A stretch of 64,000 nucleotides of DNA from Verrucomicrobiota bacterium (GCA_017301995.1 JAFLEH010000030.1:36095-100094), one strand, 5' to 3'. Shown: positions 8,182 through 18,865, counted from the stretch's first letter. Program-made: numbers and translations. Notes: generated from the letters alone by a model not told the origin.

Positions 8182-11100
8182 ATGAAACCCTCATTCAATC
8201 CGCTCCTGATCGCCTCCGCCCTGCTCTCGTCCGGCATCGCGCAAGCCGCTGACTACAACTGGGGCACCACCACCCAGAACTTCACCATCAACCGTACCGA
8301 CTGGGGCCGGGACATGCCGGCTTACGGCACCATCGACAACAGCACCGGTGACATGGGAATCTACTGGCGCGGGTCCTCGGCGGACAGGACCTACATTCAT
8401 TTCGACCTCAGCTCGCTCGCGGGAGTCACGCTCACCTCGAATGTTTCGCTCAACTGCGCGGTCAACGCCCAGTGGGGCGGAGTCGTGACCGGATCGACCG
8501 TCAACACGGTGAATGCCGCCTGGACCGCCAGCAATGGCAGCACCGCGCCCGGCATCACGACCATCGCCGGTGCCACCAATGCCACCGGCACCTTCACCAC
8601 CGGCCAAATCGCATCCTGGGTGGTCCCACAAGCGACTTTCGCCAGCTACATCGGGAGTCCCGCCTATTACGGGCTGGCCCTTCAGGGAGCCAACGGCACC
8701 ACCGCCCACTTCAACGGCACATCCACGCTCACCGGATCCTACACGGCCGGGTTGGTCCGTGTGATTGGCGGCACGGATTGGAGCGCGGTCACCTGGGACG
8801 GCGGCAGCAGCACCGCCACGCTCGCATCGGCGGACGCGAGCGGTGGAAACCTGATCATCAGCCCGGGCTGCACCTTCTCCGTCACCGGGACCGGCACGCT
8901 GGGAACCGGAACCTTCTCCGGTACGATCAGCAACGCGGGCACCCTCTCAATCGATAGCTCCGCCAGTCAAACCCTCGGCGGCGCGATCTCCGGCGCGGGC
9001 GGACTCACAAAAAGCGGCAACGGCACTCTCAAGCTGACCAGCGTCAACTCCTACACCGGCGCGATCAACATCAACGGAGGAACGCTTGAGGCGGCCGCGG
9101 CCACCAGTGGCAACGCCAGTGCCATCGGCAACGGCTCAAACACGGTCAATGTGGCGACTGGCGCGACCTTGCTCTTCAGCACCAACGGCCGCACCGCCGG
9201 CTATCACTCGGGAACGGTCAATCTGAACGGCGGCACCATCACTTTCAACTCCGCCGACGTTTCCTTCGCCTCCGGCAGAACCCTCACCCTAGACATCGCC
9301 CCGTGCACGATTGACGGCAGCGGACAATGGCGCATGCGCGACGCCAACGCCAAGGTGGCGGTCACCGCCGCGGCTTCGGGCTCCACCATCAGCGTGGCCG
9401 ACCTGCGGCTGACCACCGGAGGCGGCGGTGTGCACACCTTTGACGTGGCCGACGGCACCGCTACCAGCGACCTGACAATATCGTCCGCAGTCTCCGGTCA
9501 CTTTGGAGGCGAAAAACTGACCAAATCCGGGGACGGCACCCTCGCCCTAACCGGAACCAACACCTACACCGGAACCACCACCGTGAACGGCGGCACCCTG
9601 GCCCTCGCCGGCACCCTGGCGGGCCCGGTCACGGTCAACGCCGCCACCCTCGCCGGCACCGGCACCCTTTCCAACACGGTCGGCATCTCCGCCAGCGGCG
9701 CGATCGAACCCGGTGGAGCCGGAACGACCGGCACCCTGACCGTCAACAACACCCTGACTCTGGCCGGCGAAACCCGCATGGAACTCACCAAGACCGGTGC
9801 CACGCTCGATTGCGACAGGATCGCGGGCACGGGGGCCGTGGCTTTCGGCGGGATTCTGAAAATCACCGCCAGCGGCGACGCGCTCCAACTCGGAGACTCC
9901 TTCCAGTTGTTCACCGGATCCGGTGGATTCAGCCAGACATTTTCGTCGGTTGAGACACCGGCGCTCGGCACCGGCCTGAGCTGGGATATCACCCAACTGG
10001 CCGTGGACGGAACCATCACGGTTGTGAACTACGCCGCCGTGCCTATCTTCTCCATCCCCGCGGGCGGATATATTGGCGCGCAGTCGATTACCCTAACATC
10101 GGAACCCGGAGCCACCATCTACTACACGCTCGATGGCAGCGTGCCGACACTCGGGTCGGCCAGCGGAGCGAGCCCCCTGTCCGGAATCACGATTCCCCTC
10201 AGCTCCACCGTCACTATCCGCGCCTTTGCCACCAAGCCCGGCCAGGCCTCCAGCACGGAGGCTTCCGCGGTCTACACCACCATTCCCACCGCCGTCTGGA
10301 ATGTGGACGACAACGGCCTCTGGTCGGAGTCCGCAAAATGGCTGGAAAGCGCAATTCCAGATGGAGCGGAAATTCCGGTTGATTTCCTAACCACATCGCA
10401 GTTGGCGGACACCACCGTGACCCTCGACAGCAACCGCACGGTGGGATCCATGACCTTCGGCAACGCGAATCCGATCAACTGGACCCTCGCCGCCAGCAAC
10501 GGAGCCGTCCTGACACTCGATAACGGAGCCGCCACGCCAGCCATCACCGTGGATTCCAACACCGCCACCATCGCGGCGCCGCTCGCCGGCTTCAACGGTC
10601 TGGACATCGGCGGAGCGGGCACGCTCGTTCTATCCGGCGCGAACACCTACGCCGGTGACACCACCGTCGCCAGCGGAACCACACTCAAGCTGGGAGCGGC
10701 CGACCGGCTTCCGGATGGCGGGGGAAAAGGCAACCTCGCCCTATCCGGCACGCTCGATCTCGCGGGATTCAGCGATACGGTCAACGCCCTAACCGGAAAC
10801 GGCCCGGTCGTCAAATCCGGCGCGGGGACATCGACCCTGACCATCGGTGGGGCGGATACCACCTTCACGTATGACGGCGTGATTTCCAACACCGAAGGCA
10901 CGCTTTCACTGCGCAAGAACGGCACCGGCACCACCACTCTAACCGGCATCCATGCCTACAACGGGACCACCACGGTGAACGGCGGAACGCTGGAACTGCC
11001 CACCGGCTCCTCCATCGGCACGGCCACCAGCGGTCGGGTCATCGCCGCCGCCGGTACCCTCGCGCTTTCGGGAGGTACGATCACCACCAATGGCCAGGGA

Positions 11101-12570
11101 ACCTTCCTGGCCGAAAGCACCGCCGCCACGTTCAACCACTCCGCGGGAAACCTGGTGATGAACGCTCCTGTCCAATACTGGGATGTCGTCGTCGGACAGT
11201 TCGCCGCCGCCACTTGGAACCAAACCGGCGGCACCGCCAATCTCAACATCGGCGCGCTCTATGTGGGCAACAACATCGGTTCCGCCGGCACCGCGCTCAA
11301 TCTCAGCGGCGGGTCGTTCTCGATCAATGGCACGGCGGGAACCACCGACCGCGGCCTGATTCTGGCGGTGCGCGCCGATGCCGCGCTCAATATCACGGGC
11401 ACGGCGGCGGTCACGATCCCGGTGCTCCAATACGGACACTCCCCGGGAGTTAGCCTTGCCGGAATCACCGGAACCGTCAATCTGGACGGAGGAACCCTGA
11501 CCGCCGAAACCGTCAAGAAAAACAGCGCCGGAACCGCCATCTTCAATTTCAACGGCGGCTTGCTCAAGGTGCCCGCCACCACCACCACCCTGATGTCCGG
11601 CCTAACCACCGCCAACGTCCGCGATGGCGGCGCGCGCATCGACACCAACGGGTTCACGGCCACCCTGGCCCAACCGCTGGTTCACTCGACCGTCGGTGGC
11701 GACGCCGCGACTGACGGCGGTCTAACAAAGTCCGGAACCGGCAAACTGGTTCTAACCGGATCCAGCAACTTCACCGGCAACACCGCGGTGAACGCGGGCA
11801 CCCTCCAGGTGGACGGCGAGCTCACCGCCAGCCCGCAGGTGACCGTGGCCGGCGGTGCCACTCTGGGCGGTTCGGGAACCATCTCGGGAACCGTTATCGC
11901 GGACGGCTCGGTCGCCCCGGGCGCCAGCGTCGGCACGCTGGCCACGGGGAGCGTCGATCTGACGGGCGGGACCTACGCCTGCGAGATCGACGGCGCCACC
12001 GCCGACCGGTTGAACGTCACCGGCGATCTCGATCTAACCGGAGCGACGCTCGCGGTCACGGCGCTCAATCCGGCGACATTCACCGGTTCCGTGGTCATCC
12101 TAACCTACACCGGCACCCTAACCGGAGACTTCGGGACTCCCGCCTTGCCCTCCGGCATCACGCTGGAGCATGACGCCAACGCCAAGGAATTCCGCCTCGT
12201 GCGCGGCGGCGATTTCTATGCGTGGGCCACCGCCAACAGCGTCACCGGCGGTCCTAACGGCGACTCCGACAACGACGGCATCCGCAACCTCGTCGAATAC
12301 GCGCTGGCCCTGAATCCGGCCGGCGCCGATGGCCAGGCGGGCAGTTACAACCCGGCCACCGGGGCGATCTCCTTCACCAAGCGGCAGGACGCCATCGACA
12401 ACGGAGACGTCACCTATATAATCCAAACCTCACCGGACCTGGTCAATTGGACGCCCGCCGTCACCCATGGGTCCGGCAACACCTCGACCACCATCTCCAC
12501 CACTCTAACCGTGGACGGTCCGAAGAAATTCGCCCGCCTCTCGGTGACCACCTCCGCCACCGCTCCCTGA
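8182..12570 (+). CDS. Giant autotransporter-associated beta-strand repeat protein with chitobiase-like and Ca-binding C-terminal modules
   Basis: 1462 residues. A signal peptide (FNPLLIASALLSSGIAQA) is followed by a ~200-residue DNRLRE-like domain (TYIHFDLSSLAGVTLTSNV). Repeated right-handed beta-helix units of the autotransporter-associated strand family come next, each ending in NSYTGAININGGTLEAA-like or TNTYTGTTTVNGGTLALAG-like words. Residues ~620-695 form a chitobiase/beta-hexosaminidase C-terminal-type module (GATIYYTLDGSVPT). More strand repeats follow. The last ~110 residues contain a DSDNDGIRNLVEYALALNP calcium-binding motif and a KKFARLSV ending. There is no beta-barrel translocator, so it is not a classical autotransporter. 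It is paralogous to the next gene, 19 bases downstream. Probably secreted or surface-displayed; adhesion or glycan binding is inference. Confidence 0.87.
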   Translation: MKPSFNPLLIASALLSSGIAQAADYNWGTTTQNFTINRTDWGRDMPAYGTIDNSTGDMGIYWRGSSADRTYIHFDLSSLAGVTLTSNVSLNCAVNAQWGGVVTGSTVNTVNAAWTASNGSTAPGITTIAGATNATGTFTTGQIASWVVPQATFASYIGSPAYYGLALQGANGTTAHFNGTSTLTGSYTAGLVRVIGGTDWSAVTWDGGSSTATLASADASGGNLIISPGCTFSVTGTGTLGTGTFSGTISNAGTLSIDSSASQTLGGAISGAGGLTKSGNGTLKLTSVNSYTGAININGGTLEAAAATSGNASAIGNGSNTVNVATGATLLFSTNGRTAGYHSGTVNLNGGTITFNSADVSFASGRTLTLDIAPCTIDGSGQWRMRDANAKVAVTAAASGSTISVADLRLTTGGGGVHTFDVADGTATSDLTISSAVSGHFGGEKLTKSGDGTLALTGTNTYTGTTTVNGGTLALAGTLAGPVTVNAATLAGTGTLSNTVGISASGAIEPGGAGTTGTLTVNNTLTLAGETRMELTKTGATLDCDRIAGTGAVAFGGILKITASGDALQLGDSFQLFTGSGGFSQTFSSVETPALGTGLSWDITQLAVDGTITVVNYAAVPIFSIPAGGYIGAQSITLTSEPGATIYYTLDGSVPTLGSASGASPLSGITIPLSSTVTIRAFATKPGQASSTEASAVYTTIPTAVWNVDDNGLWSESAKWLESAIPDGAEIPVDFLTTSQLADTTVTLDSNRTVGSMTFGNANPINWTLAASNGAVLTLDNGAATPAITVDSNTATIAAPLAGFNGLDIGGAGTLVLSGANTYAGDTTVASGTTLKLGAADRLPDGGGKGNLALSGTLDLAGFSDTVNALTGNGPVVKSGAGTSTLTIGGADTTFTYDGVISNTEGTLSLRKNGTGTTTLTGIHAYNGTTTVNGGTLELPTGSSIGTATSGRVIAAAGTLALSGGTITTNGQGTFLAESTAATFNHSAGNLVMNAPVQYWDVVVGQFAAATWNQTGGTANLNIGALYVGNNIGSAGTALNLSGGSFSINGTAGTTDRGLILAVRADAALNITGTAAVTIPVLQYGHSPGVSLAGITGTVNLDGGTLTAETVKKNSAGTAIFNFNGGLLKVPATTTTLMSGLTTANVRDGGARIDTNGFTATLAQPLVHSTVGGDAATDGGLTKSGTGKLVLTGSSNFTGNTAVNAGTLQVDGELTASPQVTVAGGATLGGSGTISGTVIADGSVAPGASVGTLATGSVDLTGGTYACEIDGATADRLNVTGDLDLTGATLAVTALNPATFTGSVVILTYTGTLTGDFGTPALPSGITLEHDANAKEFRLVRGGDFYAWATANSVTGGPNGDSDNDGIRNLVEYALALNPAGADGQAGSYNPATGAISFTKRQDAIDNGDVTYIIQTSPDLVNWTPAVTHGSGNTSTTISTTLTVDGPKKFARLSVTTSATAP

Positions 12571-12589
12571 TCTCGAACCGCAACCGGCC

Positions 12590-15250
12590 ATGAAACCATC
12601 CTGCAATCCATTCCTCGTTGCTTCCGCCCTGCTATCCGCTGGTGTCGCCAACGCCGATAATTACAACTGGGGATCCACCACCCAGAACTTCACCATCAAC
12701 CGGACCGACTGGGGCCGGGACATGCAGCCCCACGGCACCATCGACAATACTTCAGGCGGCATGGGTATCTACTGGCGGGGTTCCGTGGCTGACCGAACCT
12801 ACTTTCATTTCGACCTCAGCTCGCTGGTTGGAGCCACAATCAATGGCAATGTCTCTCTCAATGCGGTGATCGACGCCGCCAACGGGGGGGTGGTCTCTGG
12901 TTCCACCATCAACACGGTCAACGCCACCTGGACTGCCACCGCCGGCACTACGGCTCCCGGCATCACGGCCATCGCCGGGGCCACCAATGCCACTGGCACC
13001 TTCTCCACCGGGCAAACCGCTTCCTGGGTGATTCCACAGGCCGCATTCTCCACCTATGTGGGTAGCTCTACCTTTTACGGACTGGCCCTCCAGGGAGCAA
13101 ACGGTACCAACGCCCATTTCAGCGGCACGCCGAACCTAACCGGCTCGTACACGGCAGGCTCGGTCCGTGTGATTGGCGGCACGGATTGGAGTGCGGTCAC
13201 CTGGGACGACGGCACCAGCACCGCCACGCTCGCATCGGCGGACGCCAGCGGCGGCAACCTGATCATCAGCGCGGGGAGCGCCTTCGCCGTCACCGGATCG
13301 GGAACCCTGGGTGGTGGTACGTTTTCCGGAACCATCTCCAATGCGGGCACCCTCAACCTCGGCAGTTCCTCCAACCAGATTCTCGGCGGCGCAATTTCGG
13401 GAGCGGGCGGTCTAACCAAGAGCGGCGCGGGAACCCTCAAGTTGACCGCCGTCAACTCCTACACCGGCGCGATCAACGTGAATGCCGGCACCCTCGAGGC
13501 GGCCGCGGCCACCAGCGGAAACGCCAGCGCCATCGGCAACGGGGCCAATACCATCAACATCGCGCAGGGAGCCACGCTGCTTTTCAGCACCAATGGCCGC
13601 ACCGCCGGATACCACTCGGGGACGGTCAACCTCAACGGCGGCACCATCACCTTCAACACCGCCGACAACTCGTTCGCCGCCGGCAGAACACTCACCTTCG
13701 ATACCGCGCCGGGCACCATCAGCGGCAGCGGGCAATGGCGCAGGCGCGACGGCAACAACAAGGTCATCGTGACGGCGGCGGCATCGGGTTCGACCATTTC
13801 CGTCGCCGACCTGAACCTTTACGACAACAACCCGGTGTTTGATGTGGCCGATGGCGCCCAAGCCGCCGACCTAACCGTTTCCTCGGGCATCTCCGGCGGC
13901 TCCAGCCTGGTCAAGACGGGCGCCGGCACTTTGCTGGTCACCGGCGCGGCCACCAGCCCCGTCACCGTCAACGCCGGGCTGCTCGAACTCGGCAGCGGCG
14001 GATCGATCAATGTGTCGGGGTCCGGAACTCTGGTGGTGGGCGGGGCCTCGGGATCGACCGGCACGATGACGGTCAGTGGCGGCACGGTCACCCTCGGCAC
14101 CAGGGACCTGCTGGCCGGCAATACCAGTGGCAGTCACGGCATCCTCAACCAAACCGGGGGCACGGTGAGTATCGGCACCGGCTGGACCGGCATCGGCAAC
14201 AATTCGACCGGCGCGGTCAATCTGAGCGGTGGCTTGTTCGATTCGTCGGCTCGCTCGATGGTGGTCGGAGTCCGCGGCGACAGTTCTCTAACCGTCTCCG
14301 GCACTTCGGACGCCCGCATTTCCGCGGTGCAGATTTTCCACAGCGACGCCGTCACCGGCAGCGGGAAAACCGGCACGGTGAACCTCGACGGCGGAACGCT
14401 TCTAACCGGCTCCGTGTCGCGCGGCACCGTTCTCAGCACCGGCGTGCTGAACCTCAACGGCGGCACCCTCAAGGCCAGCGGAAACAACGCCACCTTCGTG
14501 CAGGGCCTGACCCGAGCGAACGTCCGCAATGGCGGCGCGCGCATCGATACCAACGGTTTCAACATCACCATCGCCCAGGCGCTGGCACATTCCGACATCG
14601 GCGGCGACAACGCCACCGACGGCGGGCTGACAAAATCCGGCTCCGGCACTCTCAATCTAACTGGATCGAATTCCTACACCGGAAACACCGCCGTCAACGC
14701 CGGCACGCTGCTGGTCAACGGATCGCTGGGCTCCGGCACCGTCACCGTCGCTTCAGGAGCCACCCTTGGCGGCAGCGGAACGATCGGAGGCGCGTTGACC
14801 GTCAGCGGCGCGCTCACGCCGGGCAACTCGCCCGGCACGCTCACGCTCGCCAACACCGATCTGACCCTGGGAGCGAACAGCACGGCGTTGTTCGAACTGG
14901 GCGGTACCACCCGCGGCAACGGCTCATCTAACTATGATAGCGTGCTCGGCATCAACACCCTGACCCTCGACGGCGCGTGGACGGTTAGTCTCGTCAATGG
15001 ATTCACTCCGGCGGAGAACGACTCCTTCGACCTATTCGACGCCGCGGGTGTCAATGCCGGCGCCTTCAACGTCGCCACCGATCTGTCGCTCCCGTCGCTC
15101 GGCGGAAGCCTCACCTGGAATACCTCCTCCTTCACCACCAACGGAATCATCACCGTGGTGCCCGAACCGGGCGCCGCGGCGCTACTTTCGTTAGGCCTGG
15201 CCGCCATCGCCCGCCGCCGAAGGAACATGGGGTCAGTCCTCGCATGGTAA
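12590..15250 (+). CDS. Beta-strand repeat protein with PEP-CTERM tail, paralogue of the preceding gene
   Basis: 886 residues, starting with MKPSCNPFLVASALLS, nearly the same signal peptide as its upstream neighbour. The first ~390 residues align almost residue for residue with that neighbour (DNRLRE-like domain and the first strand repeats). The middle differs and lacks the chitobiase-like insert. The C-terminus is a textbook PEP-CTERM signal: VPEPG, a hydrophobic stretch AAALLSLGLAAIA, and RRRR. PEP-CTERM proteins are recognised by exosortase, which is not in this window. The pair therefore shares a head but carries different sorting tails. A tandem duplication followed by tail exchange is the simplest explanation. 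Likely surface or exported. Confidence 0.87.
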   Translation: MKPSCNPFLVASALLSAGVANADNYNWGSTTQNFTINRTDWGRDMQPHGTIDNTSGGMGIYWRGSVADRTYFHFDLSSLVGATINGNVSLNAVIDAANGGVVSGSTINTVNATWTATAGTTAPGITAIAGATNATGTFSTGQTASWVIPQAAFSTYVGSSTFYGLALQGANGTNAHFSGTPNLTGSYTAGSVRVIGGTDWSAVTWDDGTSTATLASADASGGNLIISAGSAFAVTGSGTLGGGTFSGTISNAGTLNLGSSSNQILGGAISGAGGLTKSGAGTLKLTAVNSYTGAINVNAGTLEAAAATSGNASAIGNGANTINIAQGATLLFSTNGRTAGYHSGTVNLNGGTITFNTADNSFAAGRTLTFDTAPGTISGSGQWRRRDGNNKVIVTAAASGSTISVADLNLYDNNPVFDVADGAQAADLTVSSGISGGSSLVKTGAGTLLVTGAATSPVTVNAGLLELGSGGSINVSGSGTLVVGGASGSTGTMTVSGGTVTLGTRDLLAGNTSGSHGILNQTGGTVSIGTGWTGIGNNSTGAVNLSGGLFDSSARSMVVGVRGDSSLTVSGTSDARISAVQIFHSDAVTGSGKTGTVNLDGGTLLTGSVSRGTVLSTGVLNLNGGTLKASGNNATFVQGLTRANVRNGGARIDTNGFNITIAQALAHSDIGGDNATDGGLTKSGSGTLNLTGSNSYTGNTAVNAGTLLVNGSLGSGTVTVASGATLGGSGTIGGALTVSGALTPGNSPGTLTLANTDLTLGANSTALFELGGTTRGNGSSNYDSVLGINTLTLDGAWTVSLVNGFTPAENDSFDLFDAAGVNAGAFNVATDLSLPSLGGSLTWNTSSFTTNGIITVVPEPGAAALLSLGLAAIARRRRNMGSVLAW

Positions 15251-15339
15251 CATTTTTCGAGTTCGGATAGGACGGTTTCCGGAATGTTTGGCTGTCCGGT
15301 GAAAGTCGGGCTGGGAAGTTCACGTGTGATAGGGCAGCC

Positions 15340-17631
15340 ATGAACTTCCGCATCGCAGCCCTCCTTATTGGTTTGGCACCCTCCTGTCCGGCGGATGCCT
15401 CCGATCCGCCGATCCGGTTGGCAACCGGGAAACAAACCGTCTATCGGATCGTGCTGCCGGACGCTCCGTCCGAGCCGGAGCGCCATGCGGCGGAGGAGTT
15501 GGCGGCGTTTCTGAAACAATCGACCGGTGCGGAGTTTCCGGTCGTTGGCGAATCGGGCGCGGGCGATGGCCCGGCGATTCTGGTGGGTTGGGGCGCCCGG
15601 GCGAAGGCGCTCGCCACCTCGTGGAAGCCCGCGCAATTCGGGGCCGAGGAGTTCGTCATTGAAACCCATCCGCCGCATCTGGTGCTGGCCGGAGGATCGC
15701 CCCGCGGGACGCTGTACGCGGTTTACACGTTTCTGGAGGAAAACGTCGGATGCCGGTGGTTTTCCTCGCAATTCAGCGTGGTGCCGACGCATCCGGATCT
15801 ATCCGTCAAGCCGCTGCGCGACCACCGGCGGCCGGCGTTCGAGTATCGCGAACCGTTCGCGTTCGACAGCTTCGACGGTGATTGGGCGGTCCGCAACAAG
15901 TGCAACGGCCATGCCGCGCGGCTGGATGCGGCGCGCGGCGGACAGATAACCTATCAGGGATTCGTCCACACGTTTCTGTCCTTGGTGCCGCCGGACGAAT
16001 TCTTCGCGGAGCACCCGGAGTATTTCTCGGAAATCGACGGCAAACGGGTGAGGGATCACGGCCAGTTGTGCCTGACCCATCCGGATCTGCCCGGCGTGGT
16101 CGCGGATCGGGTGATCGCCCTGCTCAAGGACGCGCCGCAGTCCACCATCGTGTCGGTCTCCCAGAACGACTGGGCCGGCTGGTGCCAGTGCGAGCGCTGC
16201 CGCAAGGCCGCGGATGCGGAGGGCGGGGTCTCCAGCCCGCTGATCGCCTTCGTCAACGCGGTGGCCGCGCGGGTTGGCAAGGTCCGGCCCGATGTGGCGA
16301 TCGACACCCTCGCCTATCAACAATCCCGCAGGCCGCCGCGGACCGCGAAACCGCTGCCCAATGTGATTGTCAGGCTGTGCAGCATCGAGTGCTCGTTCTC
16401 CAAACCGCTCGGGGCGGCGGACAGCGGACCCAATCTCGCCTTCGCCCGCGACATCGAAGGGTGGTCGAAACTTTGCCAGCGATTGTATATATGGGACTAC
16501 GTGACCAACTTCGCGCATTATGTGCAGCCGCATCCGAATTTCCGGGTTCTCCGGCCGAATCTGGAGTACTTCGCGAAAAACGGCGTGAAGGGCGTGTTCG
16601 AGCAGGGATCCTATCAATCGCCGGGTGGGGAGTTTCAGGAAATGCGGTCCTGGGTCCTCGCCAAACTGCTGTGGGATCCCACGGCGGACGCCGACAAGCT
16701 GGTCAACGAGTTCCTAACCGGATACTACGGAGCCGCCGCGCCCAAGATCCGCGAGTACTTCGACCTGATGCACGACGCGGTCGCCAAGTCGGGCGATGAA
16801 CTCGGGTGCTATTCGCCCTCGACCGCCCGGTTTCTATCAAAGGAGAATCTCCTGAAGGCGGAAAGCCTGTTGGGTGAAGCGGCTCTAATCGCAACGGCCA
16901 CCGGCGACAAAAACCTCGGCAACCGTGCGATGCGGGAAATCCTGCCGGTCTGGTATGTCATGCTCACCCGGGAAGCGGAGTTCGCGCGGATGGATGTGAG
17001 AGAATCGCGGGCGCCGGTTGCGAATTCGAGGCGCGACCGGTTCTTCGAATGCGCCGGCCCGGGCATGACCCATGTGAGCGAAGGGCGCACGCTGGACGAC
17101 TTCCGGCGTTCCCTGCCATCCTCGCCCCGGCGCCGGGCCGTGGCAACCGCGCCGCCGGGCTGCGGAAATCCACCCGGACCCGCTTGGCTGGACTTCCAGG
17201 ACGACGGTTTCAATCTGGCGAAACCGGGCGAGTGGGCGAATCTCGAAGCCGATCCCGCGGCTTCCGACGGTGTGGCGGCGCGTATGCCCGGCAATCACAA
17301 CGAATGGGCCGTGCAACTTCCGTTGGACGCGCCCGCGTTGGCCAAAAATCCGGATCGGAAATGGCATATCTCGGTGGCGGTTAGGGTCGAGCGCGCGGGC
17401 GGCGAAGGCATCGCGTTCACCTACGGCATCTACGATCACGAAACCCGCAAGGGCCTCGGCGGCGGCTCCGTCAAAGCATCCGACACCGGAAACGGAACCT
17501 ATCAACTTTACGACCTCGGCATCCACACCGCCTCCCCCGGCCGCACGCTGTGGGTGGCCCCCGCGGCGAACGCCGCGAACGCGCCAGCCATCTGGGTGGA
17601 CCGCTTCATCCTCAGGGCCGCGGAAGAGTGA
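15340..17631 (+). CDS. DUF4838-domain secreted glycosidase-like protein
   Basis: 763 residues with a signal peptide (NFRIAALLIGLAPSCPADA). An N-terminal alpha-glucuronidase-like / GH20b-like domain is seen around residues 25-150 (ERHAAEELAAFLKQSTGAEFPV, GTLYAVYTFLEENVGCRWF). The DUF4838 core follows, with the typical VSQNDWAGWCQCERCRKAAD segment and WDYVTNFAHYVQPHPN. The final ~180 residues form a beta-sandwich-type extension. Known relatives are co-located with polysaccharide-degradation genes and are presumed glycoside hydrolases. It follows the PEP-CTERM gene by about 90 bases and converges with the M42 peptidase gene. Confidence 0.85.
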   Translation: MNFRIAALLIGLAPSCPADASDPPIRLATGKQTVYRIVLPDAPSEPERHAAEELAAFLKQSTGAEFPVVGESGAGDGPAILVGWGARAKALATSWKPAQFGAEEFVIETHPPHLVLAGGSPRGTLYAVYTFLEENVGCRWFSSQFSVVPTHPDLSVKPLRDHRRPAFEYREPFAFDSFDGDWAVRNKCNGHAARLDAARGGQITYQGFVHTFLSLVPPDEFFAEHPEYFSEIDGKRVRDHGQLCLTHPDLPGVVADRVIALLKDAPQSTIVSVSQNDWAGWCQCERCRKAADAEGGVSSPLIAFVNAVAARVGKVRPDVAIDTLAYQQSRRPPRTAKPLPNVIVRLCSIECSFSKPLGAADSGPNLAFARDIEGWSKLCQRLYIWDYVTNFAHYVQPHPNFRVLRPNLEYFAKNGVKGVFEQGSYQSPGGEFQEMRSWVLAKLLWDPTADADKLVNEFLTGYYGAAAPKIREYFDLMHDAVAKSGDELGCYSPSTARFLSKENLLKAESLLGEAALIATATGDKNLGNRAMREILPVWYVMLTREAEFARMDVRESRAPVANSRRDRFFECAGPGMTHVSEGRTLDDFRRSLPSSPRRRAVATAPPGCGNPPGPAWLDFQDDGFNLAKPGEWANLEADPAASDGVAARMPGNHNEWAVQLPLDAPALAKNPDRKWHISVAVRVERAGGEGIAFTYGIYDHETRKGLGGGSVKASDTGNGTYQLYDLGIHTASPGRTLWVAPAANAANAPAIWVDRFILRAAEE

Positions 17632-17665
17632 TGCGGCATCCGCCGTTTCATCCGTGGCCGCCCCC

Positions 17666-18745
17666 TCACAGATAGGCCGTTAGCCCGGCGGTGGTCTCGC
17701 GGTCGAGCCGCCGGACCAGCGCGACGGTTAGGGAAATCATCGCGAGGTAGTCGTTGATGTCGATGATCGCGTTGTGGCAGTGGATGTAGCGGGCGGGGGT
17801 GCCCAGGACCACCGACGGAATCCCGTCGTTGGCCAGGTGGAACGATCCGGCGTCCGTTCCGCCGCTGCGACGGACGGTGACCTGATGGGGGATGCCCTCG
17901 GCGCGCGCGGTGTCGATGGCCAGCCGCGCCAGCCGCGGATTGGCGATGGCGGTGGGATCGAACATCCGGATCTGCACGCCGCCGCCGAGCCGTCCCTGGC
18001 TTTCGGAGCGGTTGAAACCGGGGCTGTCGTCGGCCGGCGGGCCTTCCAGCACGATCGCCACATCGGGCCTCGCGCGGACGGCGGCGGTACGCGCGCCGCG
18101 CAAGCCGACTTCCTCCTGCACCGTGCCGCACAGGATCAGCCGGTTGGGGTGGGCGGATTTTCCCAGAACCAGCCCGGCCTGGATCGTGCCGGCCATGCCC
18201 ACCCGGTTGTCAAACGCCTTGGCCATGTACAGATCCTTGCCTCCGATGGCGGTGAACGAGGAAACCGGCGCGATCGGATCCCCTAACGAAATCCCCAGCC
18301 TCCCGGCGGCATCCTCCGCCGAGGCCGCGCCCACGTCGATGAACAACTGGTCGATGGACATCACCTGCCGTCGCTGGGCTTCCGGGAGGAAATGCGGCGG
18401 CTTCGAGCACACCACGCCGAGGCGTTTGTCGCCACCGCGGGTGAGGATTTCCACGCGCTGGGCGAGCAGATTGTGTTCCCACCATCCGCCGATGGCCACG
18501 AACTGGATGAAACCGTCCGGGGTGATATGCTGGACCATGAAGCCCACCTCGTCCATGTGGCCGGCCACCAGCACCCGCGGGCCATCCGGGCCGGTCTCGC
18601 AAAACACCGAACCGTTGCGGTCGGTGGTCAGGTCGCCGGTTTCCTGGAGTTCGTCCACGAAAATGGCGCGTACTTCGTCCTCATGGCCGGAAACCGCGTG
18701 GGCCTCCGTGAGTTCCTGCAGCAGGGAAAGAGCCTTGTCTCGCAT
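17666..18745 (-). CDS. M42-family metallo-aminopeptidase
   Basis: I start at the ATG at 18745 (MRDKALSLLQELTEAHAVSGHE), which matches the usual N-terminus of M42 peptidases; the frame is open ~100 codons further but that region overlaps nuoA. The dinuclear zinc ligands are recognisable: AGHMDEVGFMV, KAFDNRVG, the catalytic QEEVGLRGA, VLEGPP, and the terminal RYIHCHN. At 359 residues it has the normal family length. M42 enzymes are cytosolic, self-compartmentalising tetrahedral aminopeptidases acting on peptides released by proteases. It is divergent from nuoA, with 120 bases between the two starts. Confidence 0.93.
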   Translation of the reverse strand: MRDKALSLLQELTEAHAVSGHEDEVRAIFVDELQETGDLTTDRNGSVFCETGPDGPRVLVAGHMDEVGFMVQHITPDGFIQFVAIGGWWEHNLLAQRVEILTRGGDKRLGVVCSKPPHFLPEAQRRQVMSIDQLFIDVGAASAEDAAGRLGISLGDPIAPVSSFTAIGGKDLYMAKAFDNRVGMAGTIQAGLVLGKSAHPNRLILCGTVQEEVGLRGARTAAVRARPDVAIVLEGPPADDSPGFNRSESQGRLGGGVQIRMFDPTAIANPRLARLAIDTARAEGIPHQVTVRRSGGTDAGSFHLANDGIPSVVLGTPARYIHCHNAIIDINDYLAMISLTVALVRRLDRETTAGLTAYL

Positions 18746-18865
18746 GCCCCGCAGGGTGCCCGCGCCCAACAGCCTTGGCAAGGCGAATCCCGCCCGCGCG
18801 CGAAAAGACTCGACTGTCCACCCCGGCCGCGCTACACCGCGCGCGGCGGGCAGCCGCCATCCGCT

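Noticed and set aside
8182..15250. Classical type V autotransporters
   Set aside because: The strand repeats are of the autotransporter-associated family but neither protein ends in a 12-strand beta-barrel; one ends in a Ca-binding module and the other in PEP-CTERM.
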